From Aureimonas sp. SA4125 (GTDB taxonomy: Bacteria; Pseudomonadota; Alphaproteobacteria; Rhizobiales; Rhizobiaceae): a stretch of DNA of 64,000 bases. The stretch covers positions 3,934,001 to 3,998,000 of the forward strand of contig NZ_AP025032.1 in NCBI RefSeq assembly GCF_019973775.1. The letters run 5' to 3'. The notes under the pieces are model-generated. The model did not search any database, was not told where the DNA came from, and saw only the letters and a program-made list of their open reading frames with translations. This document shows positions 8,628 to 15,660 of this stretch, in pieces; positions within the stretch are counted from its first letter, which is position 1, and the number at the start of each line of letters is the position of its first letter. The translations under genes and the position numbers were made by a program.

Positions 8628-9586
8628 GGGGCGAACTCCCCTTCGGCGACTTCCTGGGGGCGCAGTGTGCGTCTGACGGAGGGCCAGCTTTCGCGGATCT
8701 TGTTGTGCATCTTGGTGATGGCGCTCAGTGGCTGGTTCAACAGCTTCAGGTTCACGAGGAAGACGCCGATCTGCGCCGCGGTGAGTTCGGGAGGCAGAAG
8801 CGGCCAGATGCCCGACAGCGAAATCAGCAGCAGGAAGACCAGGGAGAGCCAGAACGCGAACTCGCCGATCGCCTCGCTGACCTGTTTTGTCAGCTCGAAC
8901 TTCACGCGGTTGACGTAGAGTTTCTCCTGCTCCTCGTGCAGCCGCTGGCGATTGCCCTGGGCGACCGCGGAACTGACGCCGCTGATGAGGATCATGCCCC
9001 GGTGGCTGAGGCGCTGGATGATGGCGCCGAAAGCCAGCGACGCGGCGAAGGGGACCAGCGCCGAGACCAGGAGGGCCGGCAGCATTTCCGGGGCGAGCGT
9101 CAGCTGCCAGATCAACACGGCAGGCACGCCGACGATGACGACCCAGATCTCCTTCTGGGCGAGGTCGAACAGCTTGACGACGTTGCGGCAGTCGTTGGTC
9201 GCCTTGGCGACATGGGCGCCCGCGCAGTCCTCGCCGCGGATCTCGAACCAGCGGCGCTGCACGTCGATCAGGAGACGATCGTCATACATCCGGTTGGTGA
9301 CCTTCTCGACGATGTGCAGCAAGGTCAGACCGACGAAAACCGCGATCGCATAGGGAGCGTAGGCGAGAAGCTCGACGAGGCTGAACAGACGTTCGTTCTG
9401 CGAGATTTCCTGCAGCACTTCCTTCGCCAGCCATGCCTGAACGGGCGCGACGGCGGGCGAGATGATGTTCGGCAGGACCGTCAGTGCGAGAAGCCAGGGA
9501 TGGGCGAGCATCAGCGCCGCCAGTTCGCGCAGGAGCGTTGCCCGGGGCGTGCGGGCGCTGCGTTGAACGGCTGAAGGTCCAGCCAT
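8624..9586 (-). CDS. ABC-exporter-type transmembrane protein lacking an ATPase domain
   Basis: About 320 residues with five to six hydrophobic spans arranged like the membrane half of a type I ABC exporter: an N-terminal span pair with a long cytoplasmic extension (VTNRMYDDRLLIDVQRR), a central pair around VWVVIVGVPAVL-like helices, and a final pair followed by NKIRESWPSVRRTLRP, exactly where exporters connect to their nucleotide-binding domain. Here the gene stops instead, and its TGA overlaps the Bfd-like ATG. No Walker motifs are present and no ATPase gene lies nearby. I chose ATG 9586 (ACGGGA nine bases upstream); ATGs at 9610 and 9631 are alternatives. Confidence 0.72.
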   Translation of the reverse strand: MAGPSAVQRSARTPRATLLRELAALMLAHPWLLALTVLPNIISPAVAPVQAWLAKEVLQEISQNERLFSLVELLAYAPYAIAVFVGLTLLHIVEKVTNRMYDDRLLIDVQRRWFEIRGEDCAGAHVAKATNDCRNVVKLFDLAQKEIWVVIVGVPAVLIWQLTLAPEMLPALLVSALVPFAASLAFGAIIQRLSHRGMILISGVSSAVAQGNRQRLHEEQEKLYVNRVKFELTKQVSEAIGEFAFWLSLVFLLLISLSGIWPLLPPELTAAQIGVFLVNLKLLNQPLSAITKMHNKIRESWPSVRRTLRPQEVAEGEFAP

Positions 9587-9660
9587 GCCGATCAATCCCG
9601 TGACCCTCATGGCGGGGCCATCGCTGAGCATCCCGTCCGGATAAGACAAGGGGTCGCCAT

Positions 9661-11832
9661 TCAGAACTTCGCCCGAATGCCGGCGAAATAGCTTTGCACC
9701 CCTTCCTGGATGTCGATCGTGCCGTCCGCCTTGCGGTTCACCCGCTCGGTCGCCGTGACGTTCTTGGCGAGGCCGTAGACCTCGTAGGTCTCGTTGATGC
9801 GGGCATTGGCAGCGAGGTCGAGAGTGAGTTCCGCATCGCGGCTGTCGCTTGCGCTGTCGCCGCCGGAGTCGATTTCCGAGAAGTAGCCGAGACCGGCAGA
9901 CAGCGAGATCCTCTCGGTCGGGTCGCTCCATTGCAGGGCGAGATCGCCGAAGAAGGGCGCCTGCTCCTTGAACCGGCGCTTCGTTCCGTCGGCCTCGGTG
10001 ACTTCGCTGCGCGCGAAGGTCTGTGTCGAGAAAATGACGAAGCCGCTGAGAGCGGGCACGTCGAGAGCGGCGAGGTTGGCGCGCTGGCTGAGGATCACGC
10101 CGTTCGTCCAGCCGTCGCCGACGTTCTGATACTGGTAGATCTGATCGCCGTCGTCGTTGCGCGTCCCCGTGTCGACCGTCTCCATCAGATCCTCGATCTC
10201 CCGGTGGAAGACACCGAGCGACAGTTCGAGGTCCTGCGTCCGGTAGGTGACCGAGCCGTCGAAGGCCCAGGCCCGCTCGGGATCGAGGTCCGGATTGCCG
10301 AGCAGCGTGTCGGAGTTCTGCGGGATCAGATTGTCGAACTTCGGCCGGTTGACGAGGCGCGCGACGCCGGCGTCGATCGACCATGCATCCGTCGCCTGGA
10401 AATGGACCGGAAGCGAAGGCAGGATGTCGACGACGCTGCCGCCCGCCGAGGTCCCGTCGGCAATGGCGGCATCGAGCTCGCTCGCCTCGACGCGAACGCC
10501 CGGGGCCATGGAAAACCCGTTGCCGAAGTTGATGTCGTCGAGGATGTAGCCCGCTCCGACGGTCTCGTCGATGGCATAGACCTCCTTGGCCTCGAGGGCC
10601 TGAACGACGCCGCCGACCGATTTTTCCTTTTCCTTGGTCCGATCGCGAACGCGCAGCAGCGCACCGGTCTTCACACCATGGTGGACCCCACCGAGGTCGA
10701 AGGGCATGAGGATGTCGACCTGACCGAAAGTGATCCGGTCGAGCTTGTCTTCAGTCTCCGTCTCGAACTTGTTGGTGGCCTCCGCGCCGCTGGCGGCAAA
10801 GATGCGCTTTTCCTTGTCCCTGGTCTCCGTCGTGCGGTAATGCCCGCCGCGAATCTCGAAACTCGCGCCGTCCCAGGCATCAAGGTCGTGACGCCAGGAA
10901 CCGCTGAGACCGTAGGTGCGCTTCTCCTTCTCCTCGATCTCGGTCTCCGATCCATTGGCGGATCCGTCGGCCTTGAACTTGTTCTTGATCTTGTCCTTGT
11001 CCTCGTCGAGGCTGAGGATCAGCGGCTTGAGGTGGAAGGCATTGGCATCGTTCTGCCAGAGAAAGTCGGCGAGAGCGCCGACCGTCTCCATCGACTTCTC
11101 CTCGTCCTCGGACTCGGCGAGCGTCCCGGTGGCAGAGAGCTTTTCCTTGGTCTTGCCGTTGGAATTCCGGGCGCGGGTCAGGCCTGCCTGTGCGCCGAAA
11201 CTTTCCGAATACATCCCGCCGCCAAGAATACCGAGGCTATAAAGCGGCAGTCCGTCGGAGCTTCCGCCCAAGGCCCCCTCGGCCTCCCAGCGCGGCGTCT
11301 CCGGAATGTCGGCAAGCTTGACCTCGATCCGGCCGGCAAGCCCATCGGCTTCCATGTCGGCCCGGCGCCCGCGGATGACCTCGACGGATTCCACGAGGCC
11401 GGACGGGAGGTTGTCGAGGTTGAACTCGCGCTTCTCGCCGCCGTCGGGCAGCACGATCCCGTCAATGGACGTGCGGGTGTATTCCTTGTCGAGGCCGAGA
11501 ACCCGGGCATCCTTGTCTTCGCCCGGTGCACCGCCGGTCATCACGCCGGGCAGCCGCTTGACGAAATCCTGCGCCTGCGAGCCGCTGGGGAGGCGATCGA
11601 GCTGGCCGCGGTCGAACGTGTCGCCGACGACATAGCCGCGCTGCGCGCCTTCGCCCACGCAAAGAGGGCGCCGGTCCCCCTCTTCGCGTCTCGATCCGAG
11701 CGGCACGCAGCGATCGCTTTCGCTGTAGAGCGTGATCGGATCAAGGGCGATCGGCGCGTCTTGGGCGCTCGCACCGGTGACGACGACACCGGACAAAATT
11801 GCCCAGCCCAAAGGCTTAACTCGCCGGCACAT
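9661..11832 (-). CDS. TonB-dependent outer-membrane receptor with highly charged loops
   Basis: About 723 residues. Signal peptide ends near GASAQ; the plug has SQAQDFVKRLPGV, RTSIDGIVLPDG and GLVESVEVIRGRRADMEADG, and the barrel ends in Phe (GIRAKF). Several barrel regions are dense in Lys/Glu/Asp, for example DEDKDKIKNKFKADGS and RDRTKEKEKS. It lacks the FhuA-type siderophore features of the other receptor. ATG 11830-11832 has AGG seven bases upstream and is preferred to the GTG two codons earlier. First gene of the operon continuing into the NBD-less membrane protein, Bfd-like protein and two unknowns. The ligand is unknown; a metal complex is suggested by the Bfd-like gene. Confidence 0.9.
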   Translation of the reverse strand: MCRRVKPLGWAILSGVVVTGASAQDAPIALDPITLYSESDRCVPLGSRREEGDRRPLCVGEGAQRGYVVGDTFDRGQLDRLPSGSQAQDFVKRLPGVMTGGAPGEDKDARVLGLDKEYTRTSIDGIVLPDGGEKREFNLDNLPSGLVESVEVIRGRRADMEADGLAGRIEVKLADIPETPRWEAEGALGGSSDGLPLYSLGILGGGMYSESFGAQAGLTRARNSNGKTKEKLSATGTLAESEDEEKSMETVGALADFLWQNDANAFHLKPLILSLDEDKDKIKNKFKADGSANGSETEIEEKEKRTYGLSGSWRHDLDAWDGASFEIRGGHYRTTETRDKEKRIFAASGAEATNKFETETEDKLDRITFGQVDILMPFDLGGVHHGVKTGALLRVRDRTKEKEKSVGGVVQALEAKEVYAIDETVGAGYILDDINFGNGFSMAPGVRVEASELDAAIADGTSAGGSVVDILPSLPVHFQATDAWSIDAGVARLVNRPKFDNLIPQNSDTLLGNPDLDPERAWAFDGSVTYRTQDLELSLGVFHREIEDLMETVDTGTRNDDGDQIYQYQNVGDGWTNGVILSQRANLAALDVPALSGFVIFSTQTFARSEVTEADGTKRRFKEQAPFFGDLALQWSDPTERISLSAGLGYFSEIDSGGDSASDSRDAELTLDLAANARINETYEVYGLAKNVTATERVNRKADGTIDIQEGVQSYFAGIRAKF

Positions 11833-11844
11833 CCGCACACCTAT

Positions 11845-11867
11845 AACATGATTCTTGCAGTCATGTT
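11845..11867. promoter_or_regulatory. Second inverted repeat (AACATGA-N9-TCATGTT) in the receptor leader
   Basis: Perfect 7-bp arms AACATGA and TCATGTT separated by nine bases. The right arm is shared with the larger palindrome at 11861-11884, so the sequence ACATG/CATGT occurs three times in about 40 bp. It would lie at the start of the receptor transcript, as a second operator or a dimer-dimer site. Confidence 0.55.
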
Positions 11868-11884
11868 TCGGATACGAAACATGA
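11861..11884. promoter_or_regulatory. Perfect 24-bp palindromic operator upstream of the second TonB receptor
   Basis: Ten-base arms TCATGTTTCG and CGAAACATGA flank GATA, a perfect interrupted palindrome. It covers the -10 and the spacer of the predicted receptor promoter, so a bound protein would block transcription. It does not match the RirA, Irr, Fur/Mur or Zur sequences I know, and no regulator gene lies within the operon. Confidence 0.8.
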
Positions 11885-11897
11885 GTATAGGAGTCAA
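11869..11897 (-). promoter_or_regulatory. Sigma70-type promoter of the second TonB-receptor operon
   Basis: On the minus strand TTGACT (11892-11897) and TATCCG (11869-11874) are separated by exactly 17 bp. The -35 is near consensus and the -10 is weak. Transcription would start near 11862, giving a leader of about 30 bases. The palindrome at 11861-11884 sits across the -10 and spacer. Confidence 0.6.
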
Positions 11898-12241
11898 TAT
11901 AGCTGGCTTACAATTGGAATCTGTCTAAACAACACCGGCTCTGTCGGTCTGCGGCGAAGCAGACGGCGCCCTTCAGGAAAGCAAGACCGAGGCGATTGGC
12001 CGAGGTCTTGGGATCGGCAGGCCTCTTCGACACGACCGGGCGTTGACAGGCGATAGGCGAGGCATCTCGCCAGAGGTGGCAAGCCGCATGCGCGGCCCTC
12101 TTGGACATGCTCGGCGCCGACGGCCGGCCGCCTCGCGGCGCGACTTGAAACCCTTGCAGCGCATGTGGTCTCGGCGGCCTGTCACAGCACCGCAATGTTG
12201 GCGCGGCATGTGTCAACGACTTGCCACTGGATCGGACCGTC
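11898..12241. other. Intergenic region between the divergent receptor and PCu(A)C-like genes
   Basis: About 340 bp with no gene I can support. It has an imperfect hairpin-like repeat (AAGACC ... GGTCTT around 11980-12007), which might belong to a small RNA or a terminator, but no clear T-run. The promoter of the PCu(A)C-like gene should lie at its right end. Confidence 0.5.
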
Positions 12242-12727
12242 ATGCTCAGGAATTTTCGAACACCACGCGCGGCGCTCGCGGTAATCCTCCTCTGTTCGGG
12301 CGCGCGTGCCGAAGACGCCGGGCACGCGACCGCCGCCGGCGACCTGAAGATCGTCCACGCCTGGACCCGGGCGGCGGACGCGGGGAGCGACGCCCTGGTC
12401 TTCATGGAGATCGAGAACGCAGGCCCGGCCGATCGCCTGATGGGCGGCAGATCGGCACGGGCCGGCTCGGTGACGGTCGTCGGACTGACGATCGTCGACG
12501 GCGACGTCGCCACGACCGCGACGGGACCTGTCGACGTGCCACCCGGCGAGATCGAGCTGGATCCGGGGGGGCTGGCCCTGGAACTGCGCGACCTCGGGGA
12601 GCCTCTCGTCGTCGGCAGCGAAATGGAGGTGATCCTCACCTTCGAGCGGGCTGGCGACGTCGTCATCCCCGTCGAGGTCGAAGCGATCGATGCCAGGCAG
12701 CATAGCCATGCCGGGCATGAACACTGA
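12242..12727 (+). CDS. PCu(A)C-like exported protein lacking the usual copper ligands, His-rich tail
   Basis: 161 residues with a signal peptide ending near ARAEDAG. The body follows the PCu(A)C cupredoxin-like layout: IVHAWTRAAD, VFMEIENAGPADRLMGG, then ELDPGGLALEL and VILTFERAGDVVIPVEV. The family's HxM and second His/Met positions are missing: the usual VELHE block reads VTVVG and the HVML block reads LALEL. A C-terminal HSHAGHEH tail could bind metal instead. Start ATG 12242 has GGA seven bases upstream. It precedes the alkaline phosphatase by about 150 bp. Probably a periplasmic metal-binding protein, with the metal unknown. Confidence 0.7.
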   Translation: MLRNFRTPRAALAVILLCSGARAEDAGHATAAGDLKIVHAWTRAADAGSDALVFMEIENAGPADRLMGGRSARAGSVTVVGLTIVDGDVATTATGPVDVPPGEIELDPGGLALELRDLGEPLVVGSEMEVILTFERAGDVVIPVEVEAIDARQHSHAGHEH

Positions 12728-12789
12728 GCCGAGACGTTTGTCGGCGGCATCCGGCCGGTTGCCCTCCCTGCCCGGTGCGCATCGGGGAA

Positions 12790-12807
12790 TCGTCACGCGG
12801 CCGTCAT
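12790..12807 (+). promoter_or_regulatory. Weak candidate PHO box upstream of the alkaline phosphatase
   Basis: TCGTCAC-GCGG-CCGTCAT resembles two CTGTCAT-type half sites 11 bp apart, the form bound by PhoB. It lies about 75 bp upstream of the phosphatase ATG. Two to three mismatches make this tentative. Confidence 0.35.
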
Positions 12808-12881
12808 GCAGGTGACTTACGAAGAGGCCATCGAGCCGGCCCGAATGGGCGGTCGAACGTCTTTCCTGTTGGAGGTTTTCC

Positions 12882-14429
12882 ATGAGCCGCGTCGCTTCGA
12901 TGCTCCTCGCCGGCACTTCGCTGGCGCTCGTCACCTGCATTCCCGCTGTTGCCCAGGAGGCATTGCCGCAGGCGAGCGACAGCTATTTCACCGCCGCTGA
13001 GGCCGACCTCGCCCAGCGTCTTGCGATGCAGCCGATCACGGGTACGGCCAAGAACGTCATCATCATGGTCGGCGACGGGATGAGCGTTGCGACCGTCACG
13101 GCCGCCCGCATCCTCGACGGTCAGAAGCGCGGCGTCGACGGCGAGTCGAACAACCTCGCGGTCGACACCTTCCCTTTCATGGCGCTGGCCAAGACCTATT
13201 CGCATGACGGCCAGGTGTCCGACTCCGCGCCGACCGCGACGGCGATGCTCGCCGGCGTCAAGACGCGCAACGACGTGATCGGCGTCAACCAGACGGTCGC
13301 CGTCGGCGATTGCCCGGCCGCCCTCGCCGGCGAGGTCACCTCGATCTTCGAAATGGCCGAGGCCGCCGGCAAGGCGACCGGCGTCGTCTCGACCGCCCGC
13401 ATCACCCACGCCACCCCGGCCGCGTCCTACGCGCACACGCCGGTCCGCGACTGGGAAAGCGACAAGGACATTTCGGAAGAGGGCAAGGCCGCCGGCTGCA
13501 AGGACGTCGCCGACCAGCTCGTCAACTGGACCGCCGGCGACGGCTTCGAGGTCGCCCTGGGCGGCGGTCGCGCCTACTTCATGCCGGCCGAAATGGCCGA
13601 TCCGGAAGACGCCGAGAAGACCGGCCGCCGCACCGACAAGCGTGACCTCACCGCCGAATGGACCGCCAAGTCCAACAACAACGTCTTCGTCTTCGACCAG
13701 AAGGGCTTCGACGCCGTCGACGTCGCCTCGGGCGCCAAGGTGCTCGGCCTCTTCGACATGAGCCACATGGAGTACGAGGCCGACCGGGCCAAGGACGCCG
13801 CGGGCGAACCCTCGCTGGCCGAGATGACCACGATGGCGATCGACCGTCTGGCGCAGAACGACACGGGCTACGTCCTGATGATCGAAGGCGGCCGCATCGA
13901 CCACGCCCACCATGCCGGCAACGCCCAGCGCGCCCTGGAAGACACGCTCGCCTTCGACGCCGCGGTCAAGGCCGTGCTGGAGAAGACCAACCGCGAGGAC
14001 ACGCTGCTCGTCGTCACCGCCGACCACGGCCACACGATGACGATCAACGGCTATCCCAAGCGCGGCAACCCGATCTTCGGCAAGGTCGTCAATGTCGACG
14101 ACGAGCCGGAGCTGGCCGGCGACGGCAAGCCCTACACGACCCTGAGCTATGCCAACGGCCCCGGCGCCTACTTCCCGCCGGTCGGCAAGGACGAGGACAA
14201 GTCGAAGGCGCAGCCCGCTGGCCTGCGCCCCGATCTCAGCGACGTCGACACCACGACGATGGATTACCTCCAGCCGGCCACCGTGCCGTTGTCGAGCGAG
14301 ACCCATGCCGGCGACGACGTCGCCGTCTACGCCTGGGGTCCCTATGCGCACCTCTTCCACGGCACGGTCGAGCAGAACTATGTCTACCACGTGCTGAGCC
14401 ACGCTTCGGGCCTCGGCAAGAAGCAGTAA
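12882..14429 (+). CDS. Alkaline phosphatase (PhoA family), exported
   Basis: 515-residue periplasmic phosphomonoesterase. A signal peptide ends near AVAQ (residue 25). Metal and active-site motifs are seen in order: MVGDGMS (residues 62-68), the nucleophile block DSAPTATA with Ser115, THATPA, EGGRIDHAHHAGN, TADHGHT and ETHAGDDVAVYAWGP, which together hold two Zn and one Mg in this family. Start ATG 12882 has GGAGG six bases upstream. Three likely zinc-related genes follow, consistent with its need for zinc, though a hairpin at 14487-14511 separates them. It may also answer to phosphate (weak PHO box). Confidence 0.95.
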   Translation: MSRVASMLLAGTSLALVTCIPAVAQEALPQASDSYFTAAEADLAQRLAMQPITGTAKNVIIMVGDGMSVATVTAARILDGQKRGVDGESNNLAVDTFPFMALAKTYSHDGQVSDSAPTATAMLAGVKTRNDVIGVNQTVAVGDCPAALAGEVTSIFEMAEAAGKATGVVSTARITHATPAASYAHTPVRDWESDKDISEEGKAAGCKDVADQLVNWTAGDGFEVALGGGRAYFMPAEMADPEDAEKTGRRTDKRDLTAEWTAKSNNNVFVFDQKGFDAVDVASGAKVLGLFDMSHMEYEADRAKDAAGEPSLAEMTTMAIDRLAQNDTGYVLMIEGGRIDHAHHAGNAQRALEDTLAFDAAVKAVLEKTNREDTLLVVTADHGHTMTINGYPKRGNPIFGKVVNVDDEPELAGDGKPYTTLSYANGPGAYFPPVGKDEDKSKAQPAGLRPDLSDVDTTTMDYLQPATVPLSSETHAGDDVAVYAWGPYAHLFHGTVEQNYVYHVLSHASGLGKKQ

Positions 14430-14486
14430 GGCGCGATCAAGGAGAGGATCGGCGGCCCCGCTTGCGGTGCTGCTCGACCTTCGAGG

Positions 14487-14511
14487 GCCGCCGGTCTCCC
14501 TGACCGGCGGC
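14487..14511 (+). terminator. Strong hairpin between alkaline phosphatase and the DUF3299 gene
   Basis: Perfect 10-bp stem (GCCGCCGGTC with GACCGGCGGC) and a TCCCT loop, followed by TTCG but no real T-run. It could be a terminator or a stabilising processing site that separates the phosphatase from the downstream cassette. Confidence 0.45.
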
Positions 14512-14536
14512 TTCGACATTCGCGGAGGCAAGACAG

Positions 14537-14974
14537 ATGCTCGACAGACGCCGCTTCCTCATCTCGCTCGCGCTTGTCGGCACCGCCGGACCCATGGCCG
14601 TTGCGCCCGCCGCCGTGCCAACCATCGCGTTCGGCGATCTCTACGAGCGCCAGACCGTGTTCTCGCAGCGCGCGAAAGACCTCGAAGGCCAGACGATCGA
14701 GATGCTCGGCTTCATGGCGCCGCCGCTGAAGGCGGAATCGCGGTTCTTCGTGCTGACGCGGATGCCGATGTCCGTCTGCCCCTTCTGCGAGACGGAGGCC
14801 GACTGGCCGAGCGACATCATCGTCGTCTACACCGAGGATCCGATCAGCGTCGTGCCCTTCAACTTCCCGATCCGCGTCACCGGCACGCTCGAGCTCGGGA
14901 CGACGAAGGATCCGGAAATGGGCTTCGTCAGCCGCGTCCGGCTTCAGAATGCCGACTTCGAACGGGTCGGATGA
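14537..14974 (+). CDS. DUF3299-type exported protein with Tat signal
   Basis: 145 residues. The N-terminus MLDRRRFLISLALVG is a Tat-like signal with cleavage after about residue 26. The mature part follows the DUF3299 pattern: EMLGFMAPPLKAES, then FVLTRMPMSVCPFCE, a CxxC that could bind metal or be redox active. Its stop overlaps the start of the ABC ATPase (ATGA). In the P. aeruginosa PA4063-PA4066 zinc-responsive cluster a DUF3299 protein sits beside an ABC ATPase and a MacB-like permease, so a periplasmic helper in zinc handling is inferred. Confidence 0.75.
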   Translation: MLDRRRFLISLALVGTAGPMAVAPAAVPTIAFGDLYERQTVFSQRAKDLEGQTIEMLGFMAPPLKAESRFFVLTRMPMSVCPFCETEADWPSDIIVVYTEDPISVVPFNFPIRVTGTLELGTTKDPEMGFVSRVRLQNADFERVG

Positions 14975-15660
14975 CCGCCCCGCAGCTCACTGCCGAGGGA
15001 ATCGTCGTCCGCTATGCCGATTCCGGCGGGACCGATATCGCCGTCCTCGACAGCGTCTCCTTCGCGCCCATGCCCGGCTCCCTCGTCGCCATCACCGGGC
15101 CGTCGGGTTCCGGCAAGTCGACGCTTCTCAGCGTCCTGTCCGGCCTCGTGCGACCGCAAGCGGGGCGCGTCAGCGTGGCAGGCGCGGACATCTCCGCCTT
15201 GTCGGAGGCCCGCCGCGACCGCTGGCGGCGCGACACGGTCGGGCTCGTCTTCCAGAGCTTCCACCTGATCGACGAGCTCAGCCCGCGCGACAACGTCGTC
15301 GTCGCCGCCTGGTTCGACCGCCTGTCGGCCAGGCCGTTCCATGCCCGCGCGGATCAGCTTCTCGAACGACTCGGCGTTCCCACGCGCCGCAAGACGCTGA
15401 AGGGTTTTTCCCGCGGCGAGAGGCAGCGCGTCGCGATCGCGCGGGCTCTCCTCTTCGACCCGCCCCTCATTCTCGCCGACGAGCCGACGGCAAGCCTCGA
15501 CAGCCTTTCCGGCCGAGAGGTCGCGACCCTGCTCCGGGCCCTCGCCCATGACGAGGGGCGGACAGTCGTGACGGTCACGCACGACCCCGCGCTGATCGCG
15601 GTCGCCGACGTCGTCCACGAGCTGGCGCAGGGGCAACTTCGCCAGAGGCCCGCGCCGTGA
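14971..15660 (+). CDS. LolD/MacB-type ABC transporter ATP-binding protein
   Basis: 229-residue ATPase with Walker A GPSGSGKST, Q-loop VFQSFHLIDELSPRDN, and Walker B LILADEPTASLDS, the ADEPT form typical of the LolD/FtsE/MacB group. The signature motif reads GFSRGERQRVAIARAL, with Arg in place of the usual Gly (FSRGE rather than LSGGE). Start ATG 14971 overlaps the DUF3299 stop, and its own stop overlaps the permease GTG. It should energise the FtsX-like permease. By synteny with PA4064 a zinc-linked function is possible. Confidence 0.9.
   Translation: MTAPQLTAEGIVVRYADSGGTDIAVLDSVSFAPMPGSLVAITGPSGSGKSTLLSVLSGLVRPQAGRVSVAGADISALSEARRDRWRRDTVGLVFQSFHLIDELSPRDNVVVAAWFDRLSARPFHARADQLLERLGVPTRRKTLKGFSRGERQRVAIARALLFDPPLILADEPTASLDSLSGREVATLLRALAHDEGRTVVTVTHDPALIAVADVVHELAQGQLRQRPAP

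Noticed and set aside
9694..11928. 744-codon open frame antisense to the second TonB receptor
   Set aside because: The receptor has clear plug and barrel motifs; the antisense frame has none.
11978..12008. Hairpin in the receptor/PCu(A)C gap as a small RNA or terminator
   Set aside because: Stem of only six to seven pairs with a long loop and no T-run; too weak to call.
12804..14531. 575-codon open frame antisense to the alkaline phosphatase
   Set aside because: The phosphatase carries every active-site motif. The antisense frame is low complexity (VGRGRGGVGDAGG-like).
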